Of a stretch of 64,000 nt of DNA, positions 1-8,029 are shown in pieces (positions within the stretch are counted from its first letter, which is position 1; the number at the start of each line of letters is the position of its first letter). This DNA is from Mycolicibacterium mageritense (lineage in GTDB: Bacteria > Actinomycetota > Actinomycetes > Mycobacteriales > Mycobacteriaceae), in the NCBI RefSeq assembly GCF_010727475.1, contig NZ_AP022567.1, positions 6,262,001 through 6,326,000 of the forward strand, written 5' to 3'. Below the pieces are notes generated by a model. The model saw only the letters and a list, made by a program, of their open reading frames with translations. It did no database searches and was not told where the DNA came from. Made by a program: the position numbers and the translations under genes.

Positions 1-74
1 TCCAGGTCGAGGCCGGTCACCACGGGCGCAGCGCCGTAGGATTTGCCGACCTTGGAGAACGTCACCGCTGCCAT
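1..74 (-). CDS. Sugar ABC transporter ATPase, 5' end only
   Basis: Only the first 24 codons are inside the window; the gene continues leftward past base 1. The visible N-terminus (MAAVTFSKVGKSYG, then a segment ending in GLDL) is the opening beta-strand of a MalK/UgpC-type ABC ATPase, which precedes the Walker A loop. It lies 21 bp downstream of the last permease gene of the same strand, so it should be the ATPase energising the permease pair and binding lipoprotein at 96-3128. The Walker and regulatory domains cannot be seen, so the substrate class rests on the neighbours. Confidence 0.75.
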   Translation of the reverse strand, partial: MAAVTFSKVGKSYGAAPVVTGLDL

Positions 75-95
75 ATGTGTTCGAACCTCGCTTGA

Positions 96-911
96 CTAGT
101 ACTTGACCGCGCCGCCGCTGATCCCCTGGACCAGGCGTCGCTGGATGAAGAAGCTGGCGATCACGACGGGCACGATCGCGATCATGATGGCGGCGCTCAT
201 GGTCCCGATCTGGACACCGCGGAAGGTGTTGAAGTTCGAGATCGCCACCGGCAGGATCGCGGCGTTGCCGGGGGCCAGGATCAGGCCGTAGAACAGGTCG
301 TTCCACGACAATGTGAACCCGAAGATGCCTGCGGCGCCGATGCCCGGGTAGACCTGCGGCAGCACCACCAGCCGGAAGGCCTGCCAGCGGCTGAACCCGT
401 CGACCCTGGCCTGCTCCTCAAGCGACGCGGGCACCGCTTCGAAGAAGCCGATCAGAAACCAGGTCACCAGCGGCAGTACGAACGACAGGTGCGCGAAGAT
501 CACCGGCGCGAGGGTGTCTGTGAGGCGAAGTGCGTGCGCCATGGTGAGGAACGGGAACACCATCACCGCGGGCGGCACGACCTGTGCGGCCAGCATGCCG
601 AACCGGGTGAGGGATCCACCCGCCCGGTATTTGGCGATCACGTATGCGCCCATGCTGCCGACCACGAGGCTGATCGACACCGTGACGATGCCGACCAGGG
701 CGCTGCGGCCCGCGGCGGCGAAGATGCCGGATTCCAGCACCGCCTTCCAGTTCTCCATCGTCGGCGCGAAGGCCACCAGGAACGGTTCTGACATCTGGGC
801 GGGCGTCTTGAAACTCGCCAGCGCAACCCAGCCGATGGGGAACAGTACGAAGACGAATGCCGCTGTGAGAACGGCGATCCGGACAGTCTCGAGCCCGCGT
901 GGCCGGATCAT
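96..911 (-). CDS. Carbohydrate ABC transporter permease, MalG type
   Basis: Inner-membrane permease of a CUT1-type sugar importer, about 271 residues. It starts at ATG 911 (MIRPRGLETVRIAVL) with a hydrophobic first helix and has about six membrane segments. The EAA loop that contacts the ATPase is visible as EEQARVDGFSRWQAFRLVVLP around residues 165-185. The start overlaps the stop of the upstream permease by 4 bp (ATGA), indicating translational coupling. A longer in-frame reading extends upstream but runs through the partner permease gene in another frame and is not credible. Substrate unknown; the FGGY kinase and SDR of the same operon suggest a sugar alcohol or pentose-like compound. Confidence 0.9.
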   Translation of the reverse strand: MIRPRGLETVRIAVLTAAFVFVLFPIGWVALASFKTPAQMSEPFLVAFAPTMENWKAVLESGIFAAAGRSALVGIVTVSISLVVGSMGAYVIAKYRAGGSLTRFGMLAAQVVPPAVMVFPFLTMAHALRLTDTLAPVIFAHLSFVLPLVTWFLIGFFEAVPASLEEQARVDGFSRWQAFRLVVLPQVYPGIGAAGIFGFTLSWNDLFYGLILAPGNAAILPVAISNFNTFRGVQIGTMSAAIMIAIVPVVIASFFIQRRLVQGISGGAVKY

Positions 912-1777
912 CGGCTGATGCCCCTTTCCCGTTCGCGGCTGCGTTCCATCGTGCGGAACGCCACCACGATCAGCGCGAGCACCAGCACGAGCACGATGAA
1001 CGCCATCGCACTGGCTTGCGCGAGCCGGAAGAACTGGATGCCTTCGAGGTACATGTAGTACTGCAGGGTCTGGGTCTCGGTGCCGGGACCGCCTCGCGTG
1101 GTGGCGTAGACGTACTCGAAAACCCGCAGCGCGTCGAGACCACGCAGCAGCACCGCGACCGTCAGCACGGGCGCCAGCATGGGGATCAGAACCCGGCGCA
1201 GCCGGTAGGCGGGGCTGGCACCGTCGACCCGTGCGGCCTCCATGGGCTGCTTGGGCATCGATTCCAAACCGGCCAGGATCAGCAGCACCATGAACGGCGT
1301 CCATTGCCAGATGTCGATGAAGGCCAGCGTGAGCAGTGCCCGACCGGACCCGAAGAAGTCGTAGTCGGCACCCACCGCGTGAAGTAACGCGGGGACGGCG
1401 CCGATCTGGTCGTTGAGCAGGAAACGGAAGATCAGCCCGACGGCGATGGGCGTGATGAACATCGGGGCCAGCACGATCGCTCGGGAAAGATCCTTGGCCC
1501 AGCGTTGCTGGTGGAGCGCGAGGGCGAGCGCGAAACCGATGACGAGTTCGCCGCACACCGCGATCACGACGTAGATCGAGGTGGTGGCGAAGGCTTCCCA
1601 GAAAGCCGGATTGGACAGTGCGCGAGCGAAGTTGGTGATGCCGACGAAACTCGGGGGTTCCCGGTCGGTCAGCTTGTAGTCGGTGACCGACAGGTACAGC
1701 GCGTAGCACAGCGGGAACCCGACGGCCACACCGAACAGGGCGAGCAGAGGCATGAGCATGCCGTACTTGAATCTCAT
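908..1777 (-). CDS. Carbohydrate ABC transporter permease, MalF type
   Basis: Second membrane subunit of the sugar importer, about 289 residues. I chose ATG 1777 (MRFKYGMLMPLLALFG), which directly precedes the first transmembrane helix; an in-frame GTG/ATG 26 codons earlier would add a charged, non-conserved leader. The EAA loop reads MEAARVDGASPAYRLRRVLIP around residues 185-205. The gene is 40 bp downstream of the binding-protein gene and overlaps the MalG-type permease by 4 bp. With the lipoprotein, the second permease and the partial ATPase it forms a standard binding-protein-dependent importer. Confidence 0.9.
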   Translation of the reverse strand: MRFKYGMLMPLLALFGVAVGFPLCYALYLSVTDYKLTDREPPSFVGITNFARALSNPAFWEAFATTSIYVVIAVCGELVIGFALALALHQQRWAKDLSRAIVLAPMFITPIAVGLIFRFLLNDQIGAVPALLHAVGADYDFFGSGRALLTLAFIDIWQWTPFMVLLILAGLESMPKQPMEAARVDGASPAYRLRRVLIPMLAPVLTVAVLLRGLDALRVFEYVYATTRGGPGTETQTLQYYMYLEGIQFFRLAQASAMAFIVLVLVLALIVVAFRTMERSRERERGISR

Positions 1778-1817
1778 CTGCGCACCCCGGTCGAGGTGGT
1801 CGCCGGATTCCCTGCCG

Positions 1818-3128
1818 TCACTGCTGGATCCGCTCCGCGGCCGCCTGGGCGTCACGCAGGGCGTCGGCGACGCTCTTGTTGCCTGCTGCGGCGTCGTTGA
1901 GTTCGGTGCCCACGGCCTGGATCATCTCCTCTCCACCTTTGCCCTCGGTGAGCGGGGCGGCGTCGGACAGGATCTCACCCACCGTCTTGTAGTAGTCGGC
2001 GCCGTAGCCCTCGGAGAGCACCTTCTGGTTGGTCAGTGAGCTCTGGCGGGTCACCGCACCGCCGTCGGCCACCCGCGTGGCGTCGACATCGGGGGAGGTG
2101 ATCCACGAGATGAACGCCCACGCACCGTCGGAGGCAGCGGAGTTCGCGGGAATCGCCCAACTCCACAGGCCGAGTGCCGATTTGCCACCGGGGATGGGAG
2201 CGAGCGCGTACTGGCCGGCGCGCTCACCGGATGCTCCGGCCGGATCGTTGAGGGCGGGCAGGTTCCAGTTGTAACCGATCATCGACGCGGCCTTGCCGCT
2301 CGACACCGACCGGAACGCCTCGTCGAAGCCCCAGGCCAGGCTGTTCGGGGGCGCCGCGGTGCGGTAGGTGTCGATGTAGGCGTTGAGAGCGCGCGCCGCC
2401 TGCTCGGTGTTCAGTGTCGGCTTGCCGTCCTTGTCGTAGATGGACCCGCCCGCGGCGAACAGCCAGTTGGCCCACTCCTCGAAGATCTTGTAGCCGCGCT
2501 GCGGTTGCATGGCGATGCCGGCCCGGTCTGCGTTCTTGAGGCGCTGCGACGTGGACACGAGCGCATCGAGATCCGTCGGTACCGAGAGTCCGGCGCCGGC
2601 GAGGTCGCGGGTGTTGTAGATGTAACCCAGTGCGTAGTTGTAGAACGGCACACCGTAGGTGGTGCCGTCGACGTCGGTGATCGCGGTCAGCGACGGGAAG
2701 AAATCGTCGGGTCGATAGTCGGTGGTGTTGGCGATCCGGTCATTGAGGGGTTGCAGGAATCCGGCTGCGGCGAAATCGTCCATCCACGGGTTGTCCACCA
2801 CGATGAGGTCATAAGTCGGTTCCGCGGCCTGGAACGAGGACACCAGGCGGTCGCGCATCTGATCGAACGTCATGGTCTCGATCTGCACCTTGACGTTCGG
2901 GTATTTCTGGTTGAACTGTCCGACAAGCTTTTTCACGATGTCGGTGTCGGGAACGTTTTCCATCAGTACCCGCACGGTCGCGGTGGTGTCGGTGGGCACG
3001 TCGCCGACACTCGATGACGCCTCATCACCTCCGGAGCCACCGGTTCCTGCACAACCGGCCAGTACGAGGCCGGCCGCCACGGCGATCGCCGGCAACCAAC
3101 GGCGCCGGCGGAGTTGTGGAATCTTCAT
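1818..3128 (-). CDS. Extracellular sugar-binding lipoprotein (ABC transporter)
   Basis: Substrate-binding protein of the importer, 436 residues, family 1 (maltose-binding-protein-like). The N-terminus has an Arg-rich n-region, a hydrophobic core and a lipobox LAGC, so the mature protein should be anchored by lipid-modified Cys25 or so on the outer face of the membrane. The mature part shows the usual two-lobe pattern, with the segment FNQKYPNVKVQIE near the start and a conserved WSWAIPA stretch in the C-terminal lobe. It is 59 bp downstream of the SDR gene, so is probably cotranscribed with the kinase and SDR. The ligand is not readable from sequence. Confidence 0.9.
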   Translation of the reverse strand: MKIPQLRRRRWLPAIAVAAGLVLAGCAGTGGSGGDEASSSVGDVPTDTTATVRVLMENVPDTDIVKKLVGQFNQKYPNVKVQIETMTFDQMRDRLVSSFQAAEPTYDLIVVDNPWMDDFAAAGFLQPLNDRIANTTDYRPDDFFPSLTAITDVDGTTYGVPFYNYALGYIYNTRDLAGAGLSVPTDLDALVSTSQRLKNADRAGIAMQPQRGYKIFEEWANWLFAAGGSIYDKDGKPTLNTEQAARALNAYIDTYRTAAPPNSLAWGFDEAFRSVSSGKAASMIGYNWNLPALNDPAGASGERAGQYALAPIPGGKSALGLWSWAIPANSAASDGAWAFISWITSPDVDATRVADGGAVTRQSSLTNQKVLSEGYGADYYKTVGEILSDAAPLTEGKGGEEMIQAVGTELNDAAAGNKSVADALRDAQAAAERIQQ

Positions 3129-3187
3129 CTGTTCTCACTTTTCTGATGGGAGGGGATGGATCGAGCTTCTTGTCGGGGCGGATCGGC

Positions 3188-3967
3188 TCAATCCATGTAC
3201 GCACCGCCGTTGACGGACAGTGCTTCTCCGGTGATGAACCGGGCATCGTCGGAGACCAGGAACGCCACCGCGCGGGCGACGTCGTCAGGGGTCTGCAGTC
3301 GGCCCAGCGGGGTGGCGTCGATCCACGACTGCCGGACACCGTCCGGGGTTGAGCCGGTGAGCCGGGCCTCCCACTCGAGCTCGCGGGACTGCATCGGCGT
3401 CGCGACGAAGCCGGGGCACACGCTGTTGACCGTGATGCCGTGCGCGGCAAGCTCATAGGCCATTGCCTGGGTGAGCCCGAGCACGCCGAACTTGGATGCC
3501 ACATAGTCGGCGAGGAACGGTACCCGGCCTTGCTTGGCAGCCATCGACGCGGTGTTCACGATCGTGCCCTGCACGCCGGTGCGGATCATCGCGCGTGCCG
3601 CGGCCTGACCGCAGTAGAAGACGCCTTTGAGATTGACGTCCAGGCTTCGGTCGAGTTGTTCGGGTGACACGTCGACGAAGTTGGCCATCGCGGAGATCCC
3701 CGCGTTGCTGACCCAGGCCTGCAGGCCGAGGCGGTCCGCGATGTCTTCTGCGAGTGCGGATGCCTGAGCCGGGTCGGTGACGTCGAGCCCGTGGGCCTCA
3801 TGCCCCTGGCCGGAAAGTTCCGCGGCGGTGTCCCCGGCGGCGGACGTATCGACGTCGGTGACCACGACGCGCCAGCCGCGGTTCGCCAGCGTGGCGGCGA
3901 TCGCGCGGCCGATACCAGATCCGGCTCCCGTGACGACGACGGTGGCGTTGGCATTCTGGGTGGTCAT
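3188..3967 (-). CDS. SDR-family sugar/polyol dehydrogenase
   Basis: Classical short-chain dehydrogenase, 259 residues, start ATG 3967 (MTTQNANATVVVTGAG). The cofactor loop TGAGSGIGRA, the NAG motif (VSNAGIS), the catalytic Ser region (NTASMAAKQG) and the Tyr-Lys pair (YVASK) are all present. Asp in VTDVD after the second beta-strand suggests NAD rather than NADP. Its start overlaps the FGGY kinase stop by 4 bp (ATGA). In this operon it probably oxidises or reduces the imported polyol or keto-sugar before or after phosphorylation. The precise substrate cannot be assigned. Confidence 0.88.
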   Translation of the reverse strand: MTTQNANATVVVTGAGSGIGRAIAATLANRGWRVVVTDVDTSAAGDTAAELSGQGHEAHGLDVTDPAQASALAEDIADRLGLQAWVSNAGISAMANFVDVSPEQLDRSLDVNLKGVFYCGQAAARAMIRTGVQGTIVNTASMAAKQGRVPFLADYVASKFGVLGLTQAMAYELAAHGITVNSVCPGFVATPMQSRELEWEARLTGSTPDGVRQSWIDATPLGRLQTPDDVARAVAFLVSDDARFITGEALSVNGGAYMD

Positions 3968-5448
3968 GACCTGGCCTTTCGGGCGATGCGGTGGGATACG
4001 GGGGTGAGGATGTCGCCGAGGGTGCGCCACTCGGCGTAGGCCTCGGCGTAGCGGTCGACGTGACGGGGATCGGGTGTCACGGGGTCGCCGAGAGTGCGGA
4101 ACCCTTCGGTGCTGTCCCAGTCGTCGAGCATGTCGATTCCGACGGCGGCGACGACCGCGGCGCCCAGGGACGCGCCGGGATGACCGATGATCGGGGTCAG
4201 CGGCGTGTCGAGGACGTCGGCGAGGATCTGTTTCCACAGCACCGAGCGGCTGCCGCCGTTGGTGACCATGGCGCGTCGGAGCCCGACACCGATCGAGCTG
4301 AAGACTTCGGTGTGGTGCTTGAACCCGAAGGCGATGGCCTCGAGCACCGACCGGTACATGTCGGCGCGTGTGTGCGCGAGGTCCAGCCCCACGAAGGCGC
4401 CGCGCAGGTCGGGGTCGTGCAGAGGGCTTTTCTCACCGAGAAAGTAGGGGAGACAGAGCACTTCGGCAGGCGCCCGCGTTTCGGCCTCGGCGTCGAGTGC
4501 CATCAGGTCGACACCCCCGGACAGGGTCTGGAACCACCGGATCAGGCTGCCGCTGGTGGCCATGCATCCGTTGGGCAGCCAGCGTCCGGGCACCGGGTGA
4601 GCATCGAGGTACAAGCGGGCGTCGACCACGGGATCGTCGCTCGCCGCGAGGATGTCCCCGGCGCCGCCGAGTTTGACCAGCCAGTCGCCCGGGCTGTTCA
4701 CCCCTGCCGCGTAGGCGGACAGCACGTGATCGGCCCCGCCGACGATCAGCGGCAGTCCAGTGGGCAGTCCCGTCGCGGCGGCTGCCTCGGAACCGAGCTC
4801 ACCGGCCTGCATGCCAGGCGAGAGAACTTGTGGCACAAGGTCTGCGGCCAGACCTGCCGCGGCGAACATCGGGCCGAAGAGGCCGGCCTCGATGGTGGCC
4901 AGTCCCGATTCGATGGCCCAGTTGAGTTCCACGTGCGGTCGGGCGCCGAGCGCCATGAGCACCCAGTCATAGGAGCCGACGAGGTGGGCGGTGCGGGCCC
5001 ACGTCTCGGGTTCGTGATCGCGCAGCCACATCGCTGTCGGGGCCACCGATTGCTGCGTGATCGCCGACCCGGTCGCGGCCAGGGCATCGACGTCGAGGGC
5101 GTTCTTCAGCTGATCGATCTGTGTGGTCGCGCGAGCGTCGTTCTGCAGCATCGCGCGCCGGACCGGCGTCCCGTTGCGGTCTACCGGCACGACCGCCGGA
5201 ACCATTCCGGTCGTGGCGAGCGCGCCGACGCGTTCGGGTGCCACGCGGGACTCGGCGAGCACCGCGCGAACACCCGTGTGCACGTTGTCGAGCCACTGCG
5301 CCGGATCAGCTTCGGCCTGGCCGGGTGCGTCGGCGTAGAGACGGCTGTCGCTCGAGGCCTGCGCGACTATGCGGGCCTGCCCGACATCGACGAGCACGGT
5401 TTTGGTGCCCGTGGTGCCGATGTCGACGCCGATGGTGAACTCCGGCAT
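3964..5448 (-). CDS. FGGY-family carbohydrate kinase (xylulokinase-like)
   Basis: ATP-dependent sugar kinase of 494 residues starting at ATG 5448 (MPEFTIGVDIGTTGTK), preceded by an AGAGAGGA ribosome site at good spacing. The N-terminal phosphate-binding loop DIGTTGTKT and the C-terminal ATPase half with the TNGGSRS segment (residues about 400-410) are intact. GGADHVLSAYAAG is the hinge region typical of XylB/GntK-like members. It is the first gene of the leftward catabolic operon, transcribed away from the BtpA-like gene across the operator-rich gap. It would trap the imported sugar as a phosphate ester. Xylulose, ribulose or a rarer keto-sugar are all possible. Confidence 0.9.
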   Translation of the reverse strand: MPEFTIGVDIGTTGTKTVLVDVGQARIVAQASSDSRLYADAPGQAEADPAQWLDNVHTGVRAVLAESRVAPERVGALATTGMVPAVVPVDRNGTPVRRAMLQNDARATTQIDQLKNALDVDALAATGSAITQQSVAPTAMWLRDHEPETWARTAHLVGSYDWVLMALGARPHVELNWAIESGLATIEAGLFGPMFAAAGLAADLVPQVLSPGMQAGELGSEAAAATGLPTGLPLIVGGADHVLSAYAAGVNSPGDWLVKLGGAGDILAASDDPVVDARLYLDAHPVPGRWLPNGCMATSGSLIRWFQTLSGGVDLMALDAEAETRAPAEVLCLPYFLGEKSPLHDPDLRGAFVGLDLAHTRADMYRSVLEAIAFGFKHHTEVFSSIGVGLRRAMVTNGGSRSVLWKQILADVLDTPLTPIIGHPGASLGAAVVAAVGIDMLDDWDSTEGFRTLGDPVTPDPRHVDRYAEAYAEWRTLGDILTPVSHRIARKARS

Positions 5449-5505
5449 GCCGTCCTCTCTGTCGGTCGTTGTGGGTGGCATTACAGTACCTCGCGGCTGT
5501 TAGAT

Positions 5506-5564
5506 TCTCACAGGTTATGTGTGACAGTCACGTAAAGTCACGCGAATCTGTACGCTATCTGTGA
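5506..5564. promoter_or_regulatory. Divergent promoter with TCACA/TGTGA half-sites, putative DeoR operators
   Basis: The gap between the kinase operon and the BtpA-like gene is locally AT-rich. It carries TCACA at 5508-5512 and TGTGA at 5520-5524 (inverted, 7-bp spacer), TCACG at 5528-5532 and 5538-5542, and TGTGA at 5560-5564. The same half-sites recur upstream of the DeoR gene (7975-8029). I infer operators for the local DeoR regulator controlling both arms; binding is not proven. Confidence 0.45.
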
Positions 5565-5616
5565 TTTAGTAACAGCACCTTCGGCTTGCCGATGACGAAC
5601 TCGAGAGGCTTCTTCC

Positions 5617-6432
5617 ATGACCAGTTGGCTCGATGAGGTATTCGCGGTGCGAAAGCCCGTGATCGCGATGCTGCACCTGTCGGCGTTGCCAGGGGATCCT
5701 GGATTCGATTCGGTCGCGGGCATTCGCGCGGTCGTCGACCGCGCCAGGGGCGAGCTCGCGGCACTGCAGGAGGGTGGCGTCGACGGCGTCATGATCTCCA
5801 ACGAGTTCAGCCTGCCCTACCTGACCCAGACCGAACCGATCACCGCGATCACGATGGCCAGGGTGATCGGCGAGCTGCTGGGCGACTTCGCGGTGCCCTA
5901 CGGCGTCAACGTGCTGTGGGACGGGCGCGCATCGATCGATCTCGCGGTGGCCACCGGCGCGCAATGGGTGCGGGAGATCTTCACCGGGGTGTATGCCAGC
6001 GACTTCGGGTTGTGGGACACCAATGTGGGCGCCGTGGCGCGCCACCGGCACCGGGTCGGCGGGAGCGGCGTGAAGCTGCTGTTCAACATCGTTCCGGAGT
6101 CGGCGGTGTACCTGGCCGAGCGCGACCTGGCTTCGGTGACCGCCACCACCGTGTTCGCCACCCGGCCGGACGCCATCTGCGTCTCTGGTCTCACGGCGGG
6201 AGCGTCCACCGACTCGCAGGCGCTGCAGGTGGTCAAGAACTCGGCAGGCGATGTGCCGGTGTTCGTCAACACCGGGGTGCGCGCCGACAACGCCGCCGCA
6301 CAGTTGTCGATCGCCGACGGGGCAATCGTCGGAACGTATTTCAAAGAGGACGGCGTGTTCGAGAACCGGGCGGTGGCGCCGCGCGTGGCCGAGCTGATGA
6401 GTGTCGTCCGAGAATTCCGTCAGACGTTGTGA
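5617..6432 (+). CDS. BtpA/SgcQ-family protein
   Basis: Predicted TIM-barrel protein of 271 residues, start ATG 5617. The opening region KPVIAMLHLSALPGDP and the later segments GVNVLWDG and PVFVNTGVRADN are hallmarks of the BtpA/SgcQ family. The founding member is known for photosystem I biogenesis in cyanobacteria, while bacterial SgcQ lies in sugar PTS clusters; the enzymatic activity of the family is poorly defined. No photosynthesis applies here. Placement opposite a sugar-kinase/importer operon and 4 bp overlapping a phosphatase-like gene argues for a catabolic role on a sugar phosphate, for example as aldolase or isomerase. That role is inference. Confidence 0.85.
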   Translation: MTSWLDEVFAVRKPVIAMLHLSALPGDPGFDSVAGIRAVVDRARGELAALQEGGVDGVMISNEFSLPYLTQTEPITAITMARVIGELLGDFAVPYGVNVLWDGRASIDLAVATGAQWVREIFTGVYASDFGLWDTNVGAVARHRHRVGGSGVKLLFNIVPESAVYLAERDLASVTATTVFATRPDAICVSGLTAGASTDSQALQVVKNSAGDVPVFVNTGVRADNAAAQLSIADGAIVGTYFKEDGVFENRAVAPRVAELMSVVREFRQTL

Positions 6433-7166
6433 CCGAGGAATTGCGCCTGCTCGCCGTTCGGGCGGCCCGGCACGGCGCGGATGTGTGCCTACGGCAGTTG
6501 GGCGCCGCCGTCGATGTCGAGACGAAAAGCGCACCAGGCGATGTGGTGACCGCGGTCGATCATGCCGCCGAGGAGGCGGTGCGCGCCGTGCTGCTCGAAG
6601 CCCGGCCGGACGATTCGGTGCTCGGTGAGGAAATCGCCGAACGGGTGGGCTCCGGACCGTTGCAGTGGGTGGTCGACCCGCTCGACGGAACCACCAACTT
6701 CACCAGGCGGATTCCGTACTTCGGTACCTCGGTGGCCGTGCGCTCCTTGTCCGACGGCACCTGGTTGGCGGGCGCGGTGTGCGCACCCGCGCTCGCCGTC
6801 ACCTGGAGTGCGGCGAAAGGGCTTGGCGCGCAACTGGACAGCGGGACCGGCCGGGACCGGCTGCCGCTCGAACTGCTCGACACCACGGCGCGGGTGGTGG
6901 GCACCGGGCTGTCGTACGATCCGGGCCACCGTCGCAGGCAACTGCGTCAACTCGGGGCGATGATGACCGAGTACACCGACATGCGGCGATTCGGGGCCGC
7001 GGCCGTCGATCTGTGTCTGGTGGCGCAGGGGAGTCTCGACGCGTTCGTGGAGGATGACCTCGCCGTACACGACTGGGCGGCAGGGGCGTTGATAGCCGAG
7101 GAGGCCGGTGCGGTGGTGACCCGCCCGGCCCGGCCCGGCGGTGGCGTCTCAGCGTGGTGGCGTTGA
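6429..7166 (+). CDS. Inositol monophosphatase-family phosphatase
   Basis: Metal-dependent phosphatase of the IMPase/FIG superfamily, 245 residues from GTG 6429, which overlaps the TGA of the BtpA-like gene. The metal and catalytic motifs are present: GEE (about residue 61), the signature DPLDGTTNF (about 78-86) and the C-terminal HDWAAG. Coupling to the BtpA-like gene and the FGGY kinase suggests it removes phosphate from a sugar or polyol phosphate in the same pathway. Its 3' end overlaps the convergent DeoR gene by 18 bp. True inositol-1-phosphatase activity is possible but the context favours a pathway-specific substrate. Confidence 0.85.
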   Translation: MTEELRLLAVRAARHGADVCLRQLGAAVDVETKSAPGDVVTAVDHAAEEAVRAVLLEARPDDSVLGEEIAERVGSGPLQWVVDPLDGTTNFTRRIPYFGTSVAVRSLSDGTWLAGAVCAPALAVTWSAAKGLGAQLDSGTGRDRLPLELLDTTARVVGTGLSYDPGHRRRQLRQLGAMMTEYTDMRRFGAAAVDLCLVAQGSLDAFVEDDLAVHDWAAGALIAEEAGAVVTRPARPGGGVSAWWR

Positions 7167-7952
7167 GCGCGCGGCGTTGACGCACACCACCTCGACGCCG
7201 GCGGCTTCGAGCGCCTCGACCGTCGGGTGGTTCGGCGCCCCGTCGGTCACCAGCACCGAGATGCCCGAGACCGGCGCCACGTTGATCAACTGGACGCGGC
7301 CGAGCTTGGTCGCATCGGCGGCAACTATCACGCGGTCGGCCGAGCGCATCGCGGCCTGCTTCACGTTGCCCTCTTCGCGGTGGTACTCCGATGCCCCGCG
7401 TTTGCCGTCCACTCCCGCGATACCCATGACATAGGTGTCGCAGTTGTACCGCAGATAGAAGTCTTCGGCTTCGGCGCCGATCAGGCTCAACTCGCCGGGA
7501 CGTACCTTGCCGCCGGTCAACAGGATCGTGGTGTCCGGCTCGTCGGCGAGTTCCACCGCGACCAGCACGCTCGGCGTGATGACGGTGAGCCCCAGGTCGC
7601 GACCTTTCAGTGCGCGAGCCACTGCCAGCACCGTGCTTCCGCTGTCGAGGATGACGGTCTCCTGTGGGGTGAGCAGATCGGCCACGGCGCGGGCGATGTG
7701 AAGCTTCTCGTCCGCCGAATCGGCGGCCCTGGCGGCGAAGGACGGTTCAGTTGACTTGCCGCCGAACGCAATCGCTCCACCGAGAACCCGGCGGGCGATG
7801 CCCTGATCCTCGAGTCGCTCGATGTCGCGCCGAATGGTCATGGCCGAAACGCCGAACTCGTCGGCGAGCGTCGTGAAGTCAACCTCACGATCGGTGTGGA
7901 TGCGAGCGGCGATGGCCGCACGTCGAGCGTGGGCGCTCAGGCCAGGTGCCAT
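7149..7952 (-). CDS. DeoR-family transcriptional regulator
   Basis: About 267 residues. An N-terminal winged HTH (residues about 5-57, core EFGVSAMTIRRDIERLE) is followed by a DeoRC sugar-phosphate sensor domain, with the motif LDSGSTV around residues 95-103 and LTGGKV later. I chose ATG 7952; an in-frame GTG at 7958 adds two residues and neither has a clear ribosome site. DeoR proteins are usually repressors released by a phosphorylated sugar, fitting the adjacent kinase. Half-sites TGTGA/TCACA directly upstream suggest autoregulation. Confidence 0.9.
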   Translation of the reverse strand: MAPGLSAHARRAAIAARIHTDREVDFTTLADEFGVSAMTIRRDIERLEDQGIARRVLGGAIAFGGKSTEPSFAARAADSADEKLHIARAVADLLTPQETVILDSGSTVLAVARALKGRDLGLTVITPSVLVAVELADEPDTTILLTGGKVRPGELSLIGAEAEDFYLRYNCDTYVMGIAGVDGKRGASEYHREEGNVKQAAMRSADRVIVAADATKLGRVQLINVAPVSGISVLVTDGAPNHPTVEALEAAGVEVVCVNAARSTPPR

Positions 7953-7974
7953 GGGCACCAGCGTAGGCGACTAT

Positions 7975-8029
7975 TGTGAATTTCTCACAGCGATCACAAG
8001 ATCGGCAGCTGCGCGCGTCTCAATTGTGA
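7975..8029. promoter_or_regulatory. DeoR promoter with TGTGA-N5-TCACA palindrome
   Basis: Upstream of the DeoR gene are TGTGA at 7975-7979 and TCACA at 7985-7989 (palindrome TGTGAATTTCTCACA), TCACA at 7994-7998 and TGTGA at 8025-8029. The last half-site falls inside the 3' end of ctaA. The same pentamers occur in the divergent promoter at 5506-5564, which supports one regulator acting on both. Confidence 0.45.

Noticed and set aside
3991..5535. 514-codon open frame on the plus strand across the FGGY kinase
   Set aside because: Antisense to a convincing kinase; no start signal and no motifs.
7975..7989. TGTGA-N5-TCACA as a cAMP receptor protein site
   Set aside because: Mycobacterial CRP sites use a 6-bp spacer; with 5 bp and a DeoR gene adjacent the DeoR reading is preferred, though not excluded.
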